This document shows positions 29,302 through 41,096 of a stretch of 64,000 nt of DNA, in pieces. Under the pieces are notes generated by a model, which worked only from the letters and a program-made list of their open reading frames with translations, ran no database searches and was not told where the DNA came from. The number at the start of each line of letters is the position of its first letter. Within the stretch, counting starts at the first letter, position 1. Position numbers and translations under genes: made by a program. The DNA comes from Alentia gelatinosa (lineage: Eukaryota > Annelida > Polychaeta > Phyllodocida > Polynoidae). The DNA lies in the NCBI GenBank assembly GCA_950022655.1, contig OX465584.1, forward strand, positions 63,800,841-63,864,840, written 5' to 3'.

Positions 29302-30055
29302 CAGGTTGGGTTAAATCCGTGAGTGCCTTGACCCATTAGCTGTGAGTGTTTACACTCTCCCCGCAGATTTTTCGTCTGACCTAGACCTATGGATGAGATG
29401 ACACTCGTTACTTGAGAAATAACAAGAATATTATAGTCGATACTGTGCAACAAAAGCGGGTAAACAGCTAAATACCAAGGCATACGTAAGAAATTATAGA
29501 AGTACCAAAATATTTTGTAATTTCGTTTTTTAACGATTTGAGATATTCATTCCAGAGCTTACCATCGTAGAGGTGTACAAAAGACATGAAAGTAGTGCAA
29601 TTCTATTCGTGAATAGTCAATACGGGAGAAATAAATAGTCTGACCAGTGGTACTAATATTGTGATGAATATGAATTCATATATAGGGTTTCTAGGTTGCC
29701 AAGTGAAGCCAAATATTTTCGATATCAACTTATTTCAAAAGAAAATACAATGACTGCTGAAATGGTCACCTTCACTTTAGAAAATGAGCAAGCAGGATTA
29801 TATGGAGACATAGTTATCGTGCCTGAATGAAATTTGTTTTGAGTTGTTTTGGTCGGAAATATTGACCGAGTTCTAAGATCGAGGTGAATAATTCCAACAA
29901 AATACGATAACAAGGATCATCAATAAAAATAAAAATATAAATCGACAAATCAGTAAAAATCCATCCGTTTTCTCTAAACTTGACTTTTAAATATGCATTT
30001 AGGATGAAGAAAGCTGAAGCGTGCATATTCATGGGAACAAATCAGCATGATTCTA
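29302..30055. other. Mostly unassigned; possible RT-tail remnant
   Basis: On the minus strand around 29520-29600 the translation FVHLYDGKLWNEYLKSLKNEI resembles the ...YRG..LWN..... tail motif of the LINE remnants nearby, but it is short. The rest (to 30055) has no recognisable feature. Confidence 0.35.
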
Positions 30056-30339
30056 AGGTCCGGCGTCCACCTACTACGATATGGCTCCGATATGGTCTAC
30101 AATGCACCTCCCGATACAAAATCAAAACCGCGTCAGAAGGTCACCTAATATCGGGGCACTAGACCATGTTTCTGCGATTAGACACCGATAAAAAGCCCAT
30201 ACAATACGTGGTGGATTGGCTTGTCTAGACATATGTCTACGATTTTGCACCTTGCCGATATGGCACCGATTTTGACATTTTGTATCGTTGCCATATCGGG
30301 AGGTCTACGATTCTATTGTAGTAGGTGGACGCCGGGCCT
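30056..30339 (-). mobile_element. P-family MITE P6
   Basis: Ends AGGTCCGGCGTCCACCTAC and GTAGGTGGACGCCGGGCCT, flanked by TA on both sides; full internal P order. Confidence 0.9.
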
Positions 30340-30480
30340 TACACAAAACTAGAACTGCAGGAACCAATCAGCATGATTCTTTCACAAAACCAGAACCGTT
30401 GGAACCAGTCAATATGATTCTTACACAAAACCGGAACCGTGGGAACCAATCAGTATGATTCTCACACAAAGCCGGAAGTG
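30340..30480 (+). repeat. Short tandem repeat, about 55-bp unit
   Basis: Three or four diverged copies of ACACAAAACCGGAACCGTGG followed by AACCAATCAGTATGATTCT, one copy also lying just left of MITE P6 (30038-30054). Confidence 0.75.
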
Positions 30481-30559
30481 CACTGTGTGACCTTCACCTT
30501 CAATTTTATCCTGTACAACCACTAGGACAGCGTTCCATGTATACACAGGTTTCCGTTGT

Positions 30560-31010
30560 ACGAAAAGGGTTAAACCTGCCCCGTGTTCCCAGAATGCAAA
30601 AGACGAAGACCCTTCAACTTCCGGTTACACAGCGTCTTTCCAGCGTCCCTCCAGCGTCCCTCCAGCGTTCCCCCAGCGTCCATGCCGCGTAACCCTCGTC
30701 TGCGCATGACTTGTGAGGTGCGCGGGGGGCACTTCCGGTTACGCTCCCTGGTGGCCATCTAATGGGCGCTCCTATTCGCCTCGTTCTGATAGCGAGGCTG
30801 GCTGTGCAGCGCCCCTGGCGATAGGCACCTAAGTCGTGATAACGGGGGCGCTTTGTTTCAGGGTGGACACGACTCTGATGGCTGGAGTCATGTCAGCAAC
30901 GAGCTCGTAAAGTACAAACTTACGGCCGTGCGCATGTAATCGCCCTCCGCCAGCGGAAGTGGGTACACAGAGGGTTGGTGTTAGACTGGCCTCAGTGCCT
31001 TTATCCCACC
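30560..31010. promoter_or_regulatory. CpG-rich patch with ETS-like sites
   Basis: Two ACTTCCGGTTAC words (30618 region and 30732), a short tandem CCCTCCAGCGT (30648-30690), and CTGGTGGCCATCT. It is GC-rich against an AT-rich background. A similar composition recurs at 51640-51960. This could be a promoter or a CpG-rich repeat; no exon is identified. Confidence 0.3.
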
Positions 31011-31252
31011 CCTGGTACAGGTTGTCCATTGAGTTAACGTTGAAATAAAATACGCAACGCTCACCTACGTAAAGTTACAGTACTACGCCATGGTGGTGGC
31101 AGAGAACGTAGCAACGTAGCAACCAATGAACGTCGCGTTAAAAAAAAGTTCCGGTGCCATTGTTTGAACCGCAGCTGCAGCAACAATAGTTCTGACGCCA
31201 ATTCAATACATGATTATATTATTGCTTAAAATCGACTGTAAGGTCCGTGTTG

Positions 31253-31430
31253 GGGGTGAGATAAAAACAGAACCGCTTCCGAAACGTATTTTGAACCACT
31301 ACGCTCACTCGTTTGGATGCTCCGCATCATCACTCGGCTATGCCTCATGACGATTACTACGCATCCAAACTCGTGGCGTAGTGGTTCAAAATACGTTTCT
31401 AAAGACAGTTCTGCTTAAGTACCCTACCCC
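31253..31430 (-). mobile_element. HC element C2 (hairpin at the satellite edge)
   Basis: GGGGTGAGATAAA (31253-31265) precedes a hairpin with perfect 24-nt arms GAAACGTATTTTGAACCACT... (31281-31304) and its inverse (31376-31399). The inner stem has CGTTTGGATGC / GCATCCAAACTCG and the apex GATTACTACGC. The far core TIR is not found on the left. The right side runs straight into TACCCTACCCC and the 82-bp array. Confidence 0.75.
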
Positions 31431-33268
31431 TCCACCCCTTCTGAGTTACACAGGGACTGGTCTCATCCGTAATTGGCCGTGTAGGCTGGCCTCAGTCCCT
31501 GTATCCTACCCCTCCACCCCTTCTGAGTGACACAGGGACTGGTCTCATCCGTAATCGGCCGTGTAGGCTGGCCTCAGTCCCTGTGTCCTACCCCTCCACC
31601 CCTTCTGAGTGACACAGGGACTGGTCTCATCCGTAATCGGCCGTGTAGGCTGGCCTCAGTCCCTGTGTCCTACCCCTCCACCCCTTCTGAGTGACACAGG
31701 GACTGGTCTCATCCGTAATCGGCCGTGTAGGCTGGCCTCAGTTCCTGTGTCCTACCCCTCCACCCCTTCTGAGTGACACAGGGACTGGTCTCATCCGTAA
31801 TCGGCCGTGTAGGCTGGCCTCAGTCCCTGTGTCCTACCCCTCCACCCCTTCTGAGTGACACAGGGACTGGTCTCATCCGTAATCGGCCGTGTAGGCTGGC
31901 CTCAGTCCCTGTGTCCTACCCCTCCACCCCTTCTGAGTGACACAGGGACTGGTCTCATCCGTAATCGGCCGTGTAGGCTGGCCTCGGTCCCTGTATCCTA
32001 CCCCTCCATCCCTTCTGAGTGACACAGGCCTCAGTCCCTGTATCCTACCCCTCCACCCCTTCTGAGTGACTGGCCTCAGTCCCTGTATCCTACCCCTCCA
32101 CCCATTCTGAGTGACACAGGCCTCAGTCCCTGTATCCTACCCCTCCATCCCTTCTGAGTGAAACAGGCCTCAGTCCCTGTATCCTTTCCCTCCACCCCTT
32201 CTGAGTGACTGGCCTCAGTCTCTGTATCCTACCCCTCCACCCCTTCTGAGTGACACTGGCCTCAGTCTCTGTATCCTACCCCTCCACCCCTTCTGAGTGA
32301 CACAGGCCTCAGTCTCTGTATCCTACCCCTCCACCCCTTCTGAGTGACACAGGCCTCAGTCTCTGTATCCTACCCCTCCACCCCTTCTGAGTGACACAGG
32401 CCTCAGTCCCTGTGTCCTACCCCTCTACCCCTTCTGAGTGACACAGGCCTCAGTCCCTGTGTCCTTCCCCTCTACCCCTTCTGAGTGACACAGGGACTGG
32501 TCTCATCCGTTATCGGCCGTTTAGGCTGGCCTCAGTCCCTGTGTCCTACCCGTCCACCCCTTCTGAGTGACAAAGGGACTGGTCTCATCCGTAATCGGCC
32601 GTGTAGGCTGGCCTCAGTCCCTGTGTCCTACCCCTCCACCCCTTCTGAGTGACAAAGGGACTGGTCTCATCCGTAATCGGCCGTGTAGGCTGGCCTCAGT
32701 TCCTGTGTCCTACCCCTCCACCCCTTCTGAGTGACACAGGGACTGGTCTCATCCGTAATCGACCGTGTAGGCTGGCTTCAGTCCCTGTGTCCTACCCGTC
32801 CACCCCTTCTGAGTGACAAAGGGACTGGTCTCATCAGTAATCGGCCGTGTAGGCTGGCCTCAGTCCCTGTGTCCTACCCCTCCACCCCTTCTGAGTGACA
32901 AAGGGACTGGTCTCATCCGTAATCGGCCGTGTAGGCTGGCCTCAGTTCCTGTGTCCTACCCCTCCACCCCTTCTGAGTGACACAGGGACTGGTCTCATCC
33001 GTAATCGACCGTGTAGGCTGGCTTCAGTCCCTGTGGCCTACCCGTCCACCCCTTCTGAGTGACAAAGGGACTGGTCTCATCCGTAATCGGCCGTGTAGGC
33101 TGGCCTCAGTCCCTGTGTCCTACCCCTCCACCCTTCTGAGTGACAAAGGGACTGGTCTCATCCGTAATCGGCCATGTAGGCTGGCCTTAGTCCCTGTGTC
33201 CTACCCGTCCACCCCTTCTGAGTGACACAGGGCCTGGTCTCATCCGTAACCGGCTGTGTAGACTGGCG
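31419..33268 (+). repeat. 82-bp satellite array with 47-bp deleted variants
   Basis: Full units (82 bp) read CTGAGTGACACAGGGACTGG, TCTCATCCGTAATCGGCCGT, GTAGGCTGGCCTCAGTCCCT, then GTGTCCTACCCCTCCACCCC. From about 32010 to 32480 most units lack the GGACTGG...GGCTG segment, giving 47-bp units, then full units resume. The frame at 32977-33225 is an accident of the repeat. Confidence 0.93.
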
Positions 33269-33329
33269 CGATTGGGTAGCCAGACCCAAGCGGAGGTCTG
33301 GCTACTGGTCAGGATATCTGCTGGGAGAT

Positions 33330-33640
33330 TGATACCCTCTCACTTTGATCTCAATCGAGACATAGTCAGGAGTAGGCGAAATATATTGCTATGACAACAC
33401 AGGCAGCCAGGGAACTGGAGGAGGGGAGGGGGGAGGGGTAGAGGGAGGTATAGGGTTACAGGGAGTGGCTTGGGGTCATAAACAGCAGATTCTGGTCAGA
33501 GTGGACAAGTCTTTGATTGATGGGCCAGTCAGAGAAGGACACACGCTATAATGAATTGTATTCCGATTTTCTTCAATCATTTAATGAATGTTCATAATCA
33601 AAGACTTGAGCAAGTCTAGGTTTGTGTGGCGACCGGGAGT
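33330..33640 (+). mobile_element. CC-family repeat (AAGTCTTTGAT)
   Basis: Contains a G-rich stretch (GGAGGGGAGGGGGGAGGGG), GACAAGTCTTTGATTGATGG and its inverse AATCAAAGACTTGAGCAAGT. The reverse complement occurs at 47375-47600 with the same order (C-rich tract included), so it is a dispersed element. Confidence 0.6.
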
Positions 33641-33651
33641 AAAGAGACATC

Positions 33652-33879
33652 CATGCCCCTATGAGTATTACAGTCCGTTCTCCATGGTCTATATCCTGTA
33701 TGTCGTCCATTCTTTTTAAAGTGTGTACAGAGGTGAGATAAATACAGAAGGCTACTCGTTTTGGTCAAATAAGTCAATCTCCAACTCGTTTGAATGCCAC
33801 GTGATATTCACTCCATATCACTCCACATCAAACTCGTGGGGAACAATGACTTTGACCAAAACTTGTTGGTTTCTTCTTT
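33652..33879 (-). mobile_element. HC element B2
   Basis: Inverse of B1: CAGTCCGTTCTCCATGGTCT in the core, GAGGTGAGATAAA (33730-33742), then a hairpin 33745-33878 with CGTTTTGGTCAAA / TTTGACCAAAACTTG arms and CACGTGATATTCACTC at the centre. The far core TIR is missing. It ends TTTCTTCTTTA|ATCCTACCCC, and the following bases resemble another HC terminus. Confidence 0.7.
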
Positions 33880-34072
33880 AATCCTACCCCTCATATAAAT
33901 ATCCATTGAATTGATTTTTTTAAGGTTTTAATTTAAACCGGAGTTTAGATTAGGTCCGATTGACAGTCCTATTTTCACTCTGCTCCAGTGTTACGGGATT
34001 TTTTCCATTGTGCCTGACTAGCAGGCGTACAAGACATGGACAAGTGGTTAAAATAATATATATACGGAAACT

Positions 34073-34330
34073 GGCTTACTGTCTTCGTACGTAAAAAATA
34101 CGCGGTGAAATTATTGATCACATACATCCCGATGCCGTAGGAAGAGGGATGTATCTGACTGATAATTTTACCAAGTATTTTGACGTATTAAGACAATCTG
34201 CCTATTTTATTATTTTCTTACGGGTATAAATACGCCATGGGTAGTAGTGGGCAGTATGCGCAGTTGATACAGCCATAGGTATATAATAATATAAAAGCCA
34301 TAGGTATATAAATATATAAAAAAAATAGAT
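34073..34330 (+). mobile_element. HC element J2
   Basis: Hairpin 34073-34202: GGCTTACTGTCTTCGTACG...CATACATCCC pairs with GGGATGTATCTGACTGATAA...AAGACAATCTGCC around a 15-nt loop (34131-34145). The core carries GGGTATAAATACGCCATGGG and duplicated CCATAGGTATATAAATATA ends. Related core sequence is inserted in the LINE tail at about 44785. Confidence 0.65.
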
Positions 34331-34644
34331 ACAGCTTGGTTTTAAATTCTCCCTTAAGGTCATACCCGCCAAGTAAGACAGAACATTAAATACAAACATA
34401 GTATTTTGGAAACATGAGTAAGCTATTATTATACAAGAAAGCCAGACTTAACATGGTGTGACTGTATGCCACGGATATGCCATAAAATATTCATATGCCA
34501 CGGATGACATATGAATACAAAAACACATGATGGGGTAGAAAAAATCTAAACATCACTCAATTTTATGATTCTTTACATGGCATCCATTGTCATTTTGATG
34601 CCAATTGGATATTGGCCTTTACAGATACATCCACATGTACCGTC

Positions 34645-35640
34645 TTAGGGGTTTTAAAATCCTAAAATTCACAGTGGCGCCACCTATTGACTTTCAAATG
34701 TTGACAATTGTCAATTGGCCTTTTTCCACTTTTGTCGCACTTTATCTGCTTAGCTACGCCACGGCTGAAGCCAAACAGTCACCTATAGCAACGTATTCTT
34801 TATCATTGGATCACTGAGTGCATGAGCGTAATACGTTTATAATACCCTTGTATATTATTTCTTGAGAAATAATAACGATTGCATCATATTCTATGGTATC
34901 CCAGCTCAAATTTAGTGTAATATACATGCACATCACTTCAATGATACTTTAGATATACCTTAGATAACACAGGGACATCGAAACTGCATACACACTAATA
35001 CATTGACAGACCTAGCTAGAGTAGGCTTATCTTTCTCCAAGTTAAAACCAAGATAATCTCAACTATAAAGTTTAGACAGCTCAGACTCGTTGATACAATA
35101 CTCTAGTTTGTTCCAGCAATTTAATCTGTCAAAAAACAACACTCCTGCAATCACACCCACCGTTCACACTTCAGGTGTGATTGCTGTATGTCTCTATAGG
35201 CATACCGCCGGACTCGGCCGTGTTTGTCCGAGCGGCCGCGTAACGAGACAGTGGGCCGTTAGGCGGCGCTGAACGGAAACACCTGTATTCAGACCAGCTC
35301 CTCTGACTTGTTCTAATAACAAATGAGTGATTTATAACATATTATCAATTTTAACCTGACCCAATAGGTAAAATAGACTGATTTATATTTGACTGATTTA
35401 CATGGGAAATGCACTGAAAAATATGGGTTTTTTCTTCAATTCTCTTAAAAACAAGGACGCTGACCTACGATTTTTAAAATCTAAATATTTAGTAGCACAC
35501 GTTTAGTTAATTCAACCTTTTAGAATTTCTATATATTCTATTGAAATATAATGATGATATTGTAATATAAAAACGATATTGTAATATAATAAACATATTG
35601 ATATCTAAATCAGAAACAAGCATGGTGACCCCCTATATTT
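34645..35640 (-). mobile_element. X-family copy, reverse, interrupted
   Basis: 34645-34720 (ATTCACAGTGGCGCCACCT, GACAATTGTCAATTGGCC) and 35330-35640 (AATAGACTGATTTATATTTG, AACAAGGACGCTGACCTACG, AACAAGCATGGTGACCCCC) are reverse-complement X. The 600 bp between them is not X; it includes a small GC-rich piece at 35195-35280 with CGGCCGTGTTTGTCCGAGCG. Confidence 0.55.
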
Positions 35641-35791
35641 ATGTTGTTTTTTTATTCAGCAAAAAAAGACAGTACAATTGCCCTCATCTGGGCGTTCTTC
35701 CTTGGGACGTCTTACAACATATATACAGACATATAGGGTACGAGACAAAACAGGACATAACTTTAAGGACAGGACATAACAGGACAGAACA

Positions 35792-36167
35792 GGGACCTGT
35801 TTCACTAGTTTCGTGACATGTCTAGATGGCGTCTGTGACACCATACAGACAGATCAACACAAGTTGCAGCACATAGGACAAGACAGACCCCAAACACGGT
35901 GTGTACAGTTTCAAAAATATTAGACAATTTCACTCACTTCCCATGAAAATTAAGCAATGAAACTTCCATACGAGTAAGGGATACATATAACCTATAATCC
36001 TTTTAAATATAAAGAAAATTGTCCAATACGATCAGCTAATATTTGACATCAACTGTGACATGTCTTTTGAAACCCGACACAATTTTTTCCACTGTTGCTT
36101 GCACTGTTGGTGCCGCTGTTGATGTCTGTCTTGGCCTAATGTCACAAAACTACTGAAACAGGTTCCT
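35792..36167 (+). mobile_element. U-family MITE U2
   Basis: Ends GGGACCTGTTTCACTAGTTTC and CAAAACTACTGAAACAGGTTCC. ACATGTCTAGATGGCGTCTG and ATAGGACAAGACAGACCCCA match U1. Confidence 0.78.
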
Positions 36168-36502
36168 GGTCATTGGCTGCCATGCCATCAATACCACTCA
36201 CCGGCACATCAAGATATAGTACCATGTATCACTATCAACAATATTGACAGGTGCATAATCAGTTTTGTGAAAAATAAAGAAAAAAGGCCTCACCCTTTAT
36301 TGCAGTATTCCGTGTAGGGTCATGTGACTCCTCCCACTACATTATTGGATCATACATCCCCTCGTCAGGTTTTTAAGTGGATTTATGTAAGATATGTGTT
36401 TTACAACACTTAGAGTTGATCATATTCAATTTTCAGGAAACTGACAAGGGTTTTGAGTTTCAAGACATAATGTCTTTAAAGGTCATACTAAAGCCTATAA
36501 GA
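36168..36502. other. Unassigned stretch
   Basis: One piece (36425-36480) weakly resembles the proximal end of X; otherwise nothing recognised. Confidence 0.3.
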
Positions 36503-36890
36503 GGGGACCCCCACCTACCACGATAGGCCATGACATGCTTCCCGATCGCTACGATTTGAAATGGCGAAATCGTGACCTATCGGGAGGTCCCCGAATCGTA
36601 GACCTCTGTCGTGATCCAATCGGTGAATCATACGCGCTGACCACGATATCCTCCCGATAGGCTACGATACCCAACGACAGGCTACGAAATTTCCAACATG
36701 TTGGAAATTATCGGGACCTCTACGATTGGCGTTTTCATCGCAGCCTATCGTGGGGTATCGTAGAGTCAATTGCAGAAACCTGTTCCACCTACCACGATTT
36801 TGCCAGACTTCACGCTAGAATCGGAATGGTGTTGGGAAAGCCGTCGTAAGGCCAATCGGGACCAGAATCGTGCTAGGTGGGGGCAGGCTT
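36503..36890 (+). mobile_element. Q-family MITE Q2
   Basis: Ends GGGGACCCCCACCTACCACG and GCTAGGTGGGGGCAGGC; reverse complement of Q1 throughout, including TTTCCAACATGTTGGAAATT. Confidence 0.85.
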
Positions 36891-37635
36891 TATGACAGCA
36901 ACATGCCGATCCCTCTCATTCACACCTTTGCCCGACAGACCTGTTGGGTCGGGCAGGATCGGTGAACTTTATGTCGCTGTATGCACTTCACAGACCCGAT
37001 AAAGGGCAAAATCCACCAGGCCTATTTCTCACCCGATCAATTGTTCCTGGGCCCTTAAGAGGAAGCTCACGTATTGATAATAATAGTTTAATAAATGACC
37101 ATTTATTTGAGAAATTCTAGGGCATCCGATAATAATCGGCGATTATCTGGCTACGGAATCGGCTACCGTCGGTGCAGTGGAACACCCCCTTTATAATAGG
37201 TCTGCCCGACTCTGCCCGACCTCAATCTTGTGGCTGTACGTACCTCACCCGCTATTCCCGATTCTGAGTAGGCCGTTTAAATACTGAAGATATGTATCCT
37301 TCCTTTTGCAATAAAAGTATGATACAACGATTTGCAGGGGAGATAACAGCGGTTGAAAGTCTGAAAACGGTTTTCTGATATCTTAAATAGAACAGAAGTT
37401 ATCAAACTTTGCAATATTGTCTATCAAGGCCATCAATCGGCCAGTGCCCAGCCGGGCCCGGCTCCCGGCCGCTCTCTTTGATCTCAATCGGTTCGTTTTA
37501 TGAGGTTATAAAGGGAGGAGGTATGATCGGGAAGAATATATAATGGTATGAGACAGCGACATTATCCTTCCTGATTAATATCGTCGATCGGATCGGTGAG
37601 AATCGGTGGTAGATGTCGCTGTCGTATGGGCTTTA
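36885..37635 (+). mobile_element. M-family element
   Basis: Ends GGCTTTATGACAGCAACAT and ATGTCGCTGTCGTATGGGCTT are imperfect TIRs. Internal words TGCCCGACAGACC, GGGTCGGGCAGGATCGGTG, TGCCCGACTCTGCCCGACCT and TATCGTCGATCGGATCGGTG are mutually complementary. It abuts MITE Q2 on the left. Length about 750 bp, non-coding. Confidence 0.6.
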
Positions 37636-37699
37636 GAAATCTGATCACAAACTTCTGATAGCTTAAAGACAAATGCTGGTAGTCTGGCGATTTTTAAAT

Positions 37700-38005
37700 T
37701 CTATTGAATTTTGCAAATAACTCAGGATAATACAAGTTCCATATATTAGCAATTAGAAAATGCAAAAAAAATGGTATATCACCATGCTTACTTCTATGGG
37801 AAGGCCATCTGAAAATGTAAGTCTTAACTATTGGTGTCTATGGGAGAATGAAATATGTTGCTAAATGACACTGATGTTCTATTGCTATCTTCCAATAATT
37901 CTGGATTATTATAGTTGGGCACATGTACAAATGATAAATGCTAAAAAAATACTATGTCACCATTCTAATTTCTATGGGAAGGCCATCTGAAGAAGGTAAG
38001 CAAAC
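37700..38005 (+). repeat. Imperfect local duplication, about 178 bp
   Basis: TTCTATGGGAAGGCCATCTGA at 37792 and again at 37970, each preceded by an AT-rich block with ATGCAAAAAAAATGGTATATC / ATGCTAAAAAAATACTATGTC. Confidence 0.7.
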
Positions 38006-38575
38006 ACCAGTGTTAATTGAGTCTAATTCAACCGAGCCCCCTAGCGGATGACCTGGGAACCAGAGTAAATTGAGTAGAACCAGGGGGCGCTTCGATACCT
38101 ACCCGCATCTATCTTTAACCCGTTCCTTACCGGACCTGGTTGCAGGTGCATGTCTTTAAATACCACATGCCTGACACTGGACTACCTCTGTAGGGCAAGC
38201 CTATGTTACAATTGTTGAGAAAATGTATTCTTTTCCATCATATTCAAGGTAGTCAGTCAATGTTTCCATGGTGAGAACTATAAAATTATTTATCAACTAG
38301 CACTATGAAGGCATTTTACATAATCTTTGAAAAAATTATAGAGATCCATCTTGAATTAGCTGAGATAAATGATATTTTAACAAAAAATGGAAAATGATGC
38401 CTTGAGGCATCATTTGTGATGGCTACGGGAGTGCCTTGAGGCATCAATGGTAAGGAAAGGGTTAAACGCTGTCAGAGCTCCGTGTGGCGAGCTAGATTTC
38501 GTCGATTACTTTCTCCTCAAATCATTCACACCCTTCCTGATAAAGACAATGGTCAGAGGAAATTGCCATCAATCC
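38006..38575. other. Unassigned stretch with TGCCTTGAGGCA motifs
   Basis: TGCCTTGAGGCATCA occurs at 38397 and 38432; the same near-palindrome occurs at 63209, 63233 and, varied, 63266. No gene recognised. Confidence 0.4.
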
Positions 38576-38577
38576 AT

Positions 38578-38640
38578 TCAGATCACGTGATGGGCAATGT
38601 CTAGCTGGCGGCCATTTTGTCACGTGACTTCCGACTCAAG
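38578..38640 (-). promoter_or_regulatory. Promoter-like CACGTGAC / YY1-like cluster
   Basis: AGATCACGTGATGGGC, GGCGGCCATTTTG (inverse of a YY1-type AAAATGGCCGCC) and TCACGTGACTTCCG within 60 bp. On the minus strand an ATG in the YY1-like word reads MAAS then stop, so no coding exon is supported. Confidence 0.3.
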
Positions 38641-38696
38641 TTGGAGCCATCTGGTGACTGTAGCATGAATTATAATTGGGAATTTGTGATATTAAG

Positions 38697-38935
38697 AAAG
38701 AAATTCGTAAATATTTGGTCCGAGTCCTCGTTCGCCATCAAGTTTGGAGTGCACAGTAATATTAACGAGGTAAGAGCCGAGTGAATATTCTGAAATACTT
38801 CAAGCGAGATGGCGAGTGGGGACTCAGACCAAGTGAGACTATGTTTCTGATTTCTGATCTTGGCCTGGAAATATGTATCTGTTTATCCCGGATTGAGTAT
38901 GAGTTAGCTGTTGAGTATGAGTTCCTAATATCCAG
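38697..38935 (+). mobile_element. HC element D1 (truncated core)
   Basis: Hairpin with TTTGGTCCGAGTCCTCGTTC and GAGTGGGGACTCAGACCAA arms, and centre GGAGTGCACAGTAATATTAACGAGG / GAGTGAATATTC. The core begins TTTATCCCGG (38882) with the ATTGAGTATGAGTTCCTAAT block shared with D2, and is cut off by the 24-bp array. Confidence 0.65.
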
Positions 38936-38940
38936 CCAAG

Positions 38941-39290
38941 AGGGAAAGCCACATGTAAACTACGAGGGATAGTCACATTTAAACTACGAGGGATAGTCAC
39001 ATGTAAACTACGAGGGAAAGTCACATGTAAACTACGAGGGAAAGTCACATGTAAACTACGAGGGAAAGTCACATGTAAACTACGAGGGATAGTCACATGT
39101 AAACTATGAGGGAAAGTCACATGTAAACTATTAGGGAAAGTCTCATGTAAACTACGAGGGATAGTCACATGTAAACTATGAGGGATAGTCGCATATAAAC
39201 TACGAGGGATAATCACATGTAAACTACGAGGGGTGGTCACATGTAATCTACGAGGGATAGTCACATGTAAACTACGAGGAAAAGACACAT
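38941..39290 (-). repeat. 24-bp tandem array
   Basis: About 14 copies of TAGTCACATGTAAACTACGA plus GGGA. Read on the minus strand it gives an 8-residue periodic frame (PRSLHVTI-like) covering 38839-39288, which is a by-product of the 24-bp period and not a gene. Confidence 0.93.
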
Positions 39291-40076
39291 GTATAACTGA
39301 AAATAAAGAGAGCTAAGCTCTAATAAAAAAACAAAAAAACCATACCGAATACCACTGTCTCGTTCTTCTAATTTACCAGGAGGTTTACATCAAAGAGCGA
39401 TATAAACTCTGTCTGCATTCCGCTCGTTGTCTGCTCGCTGTTTGCTGGTTTCCGGCTGGTCTTACCTGACACTTCATATCTCACTGCACAGTGAGTCTGG
39501 GTACCAGCGCTTGTGTGGTTGAGTCTGGTAAAGATCATACATCGCCCACCCCCCGAGGGACCCCATCACCCCCTCCCCCACCCCATACCCTCCCCTTGAC
39601 CCCCTCTGACCACCACCGAGATGATCCTACCTCCCCCCCCCCCCCACACCCCTCCCTAAACCGATCAGCGGTCGCAGTGCATTCTGGGACGCTAAGATAA
39701 CCCCCTCCGCTTGTTTCCAGCCAGACTTGAACAATGGCTGACCATCCGCCGGGTACCCGCCACAAAGTCTGTCGGTGACCTACTTTTATCAGCCCGCACT
39801 GGGACTTTGACCTTTGGTAGGTTGACCTTGACCTAATCGGGACGGCGGGGAGAGATGGAGAGTTTTATTCGGTTTCATACTTTGTGGCAGAATGAAGTCG
39901 CTGTTTCCATGATGATTGGACGGGGTGGGGTCTTAGTGGTAACTGAGATAAATAGGTTCTGTTTGCAAATTGAGTACCAGATACAAAGACAGGGCTTGAG
40001 AAAATTAACAAAGGAGTGGATGTTATAGAAGTCCAGCAAAGTCGATTGGAGAATGAGATCAAGATGAATGAGAACC
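39291..40076. other. Unassigned, with C-rich tract
   Basis: C-rich low-complexity DNA at 39545-39655 (CCCACCCCCCGAGGGACCCC, a run of 13 C). A mildly GC-rich section to 39860 has no identifiable exon. Confidence 0.4.
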
Positions 40077-41096
40077 CTAACTCGGCGTTTACATTAGACG
40101 ACTAAATACGCGGCGACTGTAGATGTCATGCCAGTAGTCGTCATGTGGCGGAATGTCCTCGAGCATTTACACTGACGACTAACCCGGCGTTTACACTAGA
40201 TGACTAAGTATGTGGCGACTGTAGATCGTCAGCCAATAGTCATCAGGCGGTGCCCTAACCCGGCGTTTACACTCGATGACTAAGTATGTGGCGACTGTAG
40301 ATCGTCAGCCAATAGTCATCAGGCGGTGCCCTAACCCGGCGTTTACACTAGATGACTAAGTATGTGGCGACTGTAGATCGTCTAGTCAATAGTCATCAGG
40401 CGGTGTCCTAACCCAGCGTTTACACTAGATGACTAAGTATGTGGCGCCTGTAGATCGTCAGCCAATAGTCATCAGGCGGTGCCCTAACCCGGCGTTTACA
40501 CTAGATGACTAAGTATGTGGCAACTGTAGATCATCTAGCCAATAGTCATCAGGCAGTGCCCTAACCCGGCGTTTACACTAGATGACTAAGTATGTGGCGA
40601 CTGTAGATCGTCAGCCAATAGTCATCAGGCGGTGCCCTAACCCGGCGTTTACACTAGATGACTAAGTATGTGGCGACTGTAGATCGTCAGCCAATAGTCA
40701 TCAGGCGGTGCCCTAACCCGGCGTTTACACTAGATGACTAAGTATGTGGCGACTGTAGATCGTCAGCCAATAGTCATCAGGCGGTGCCCTAACCCGGCGT
40801 TTACACTAGACGACTAAGTATGTGGCGACTGTAGATCGTCAGCCAATAGTCATCAGGCGGTGCCCTAACCCGGCATTTACACTAGATGACTAAGTATGTG
40901 GCGACTGTAGATCGTCAGCCAATAGTCATCAGGCCGTGCCCTAACCCGGCGTTTACACTAGATGACTAAGTATGTGGCGACTGTAGATCGTCAGCCGATA
41001 GTCATCAGGCGGTGTCCTAACCCGGCGTTTACACTAGATGACTAAGTATGTGGCGACTGTAGATCGTCAGCCAATAGTTGTCAGGCAGTGTCAATG
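40077..41096 (+). repeat. 76-bp satellite array from a W-element end
   Basis: One diverged unit, then about 12 regular 76-bp units from 40181: AACCCGGCGTTTACACTAGA, TGACTAAGTATGTGGCGACT, GTAGATCGTCAGCCAATAGT, CATCAGGCGGTGCCCT. The unit equals the terminal part of dispersed W elements (see 1065). Confidence 0.93.

Noticed and set aside
32977..33225. 82-residue plus-strand frame
   Set aside because: Lies wholly within the 82-bp satellite and repeats its unit.
38839..39288. 149-residue minus-strand protein of PRSLHVTI repeats
   Set aside because: By-product of the 24-bp tandem array plus part of HC element D1.
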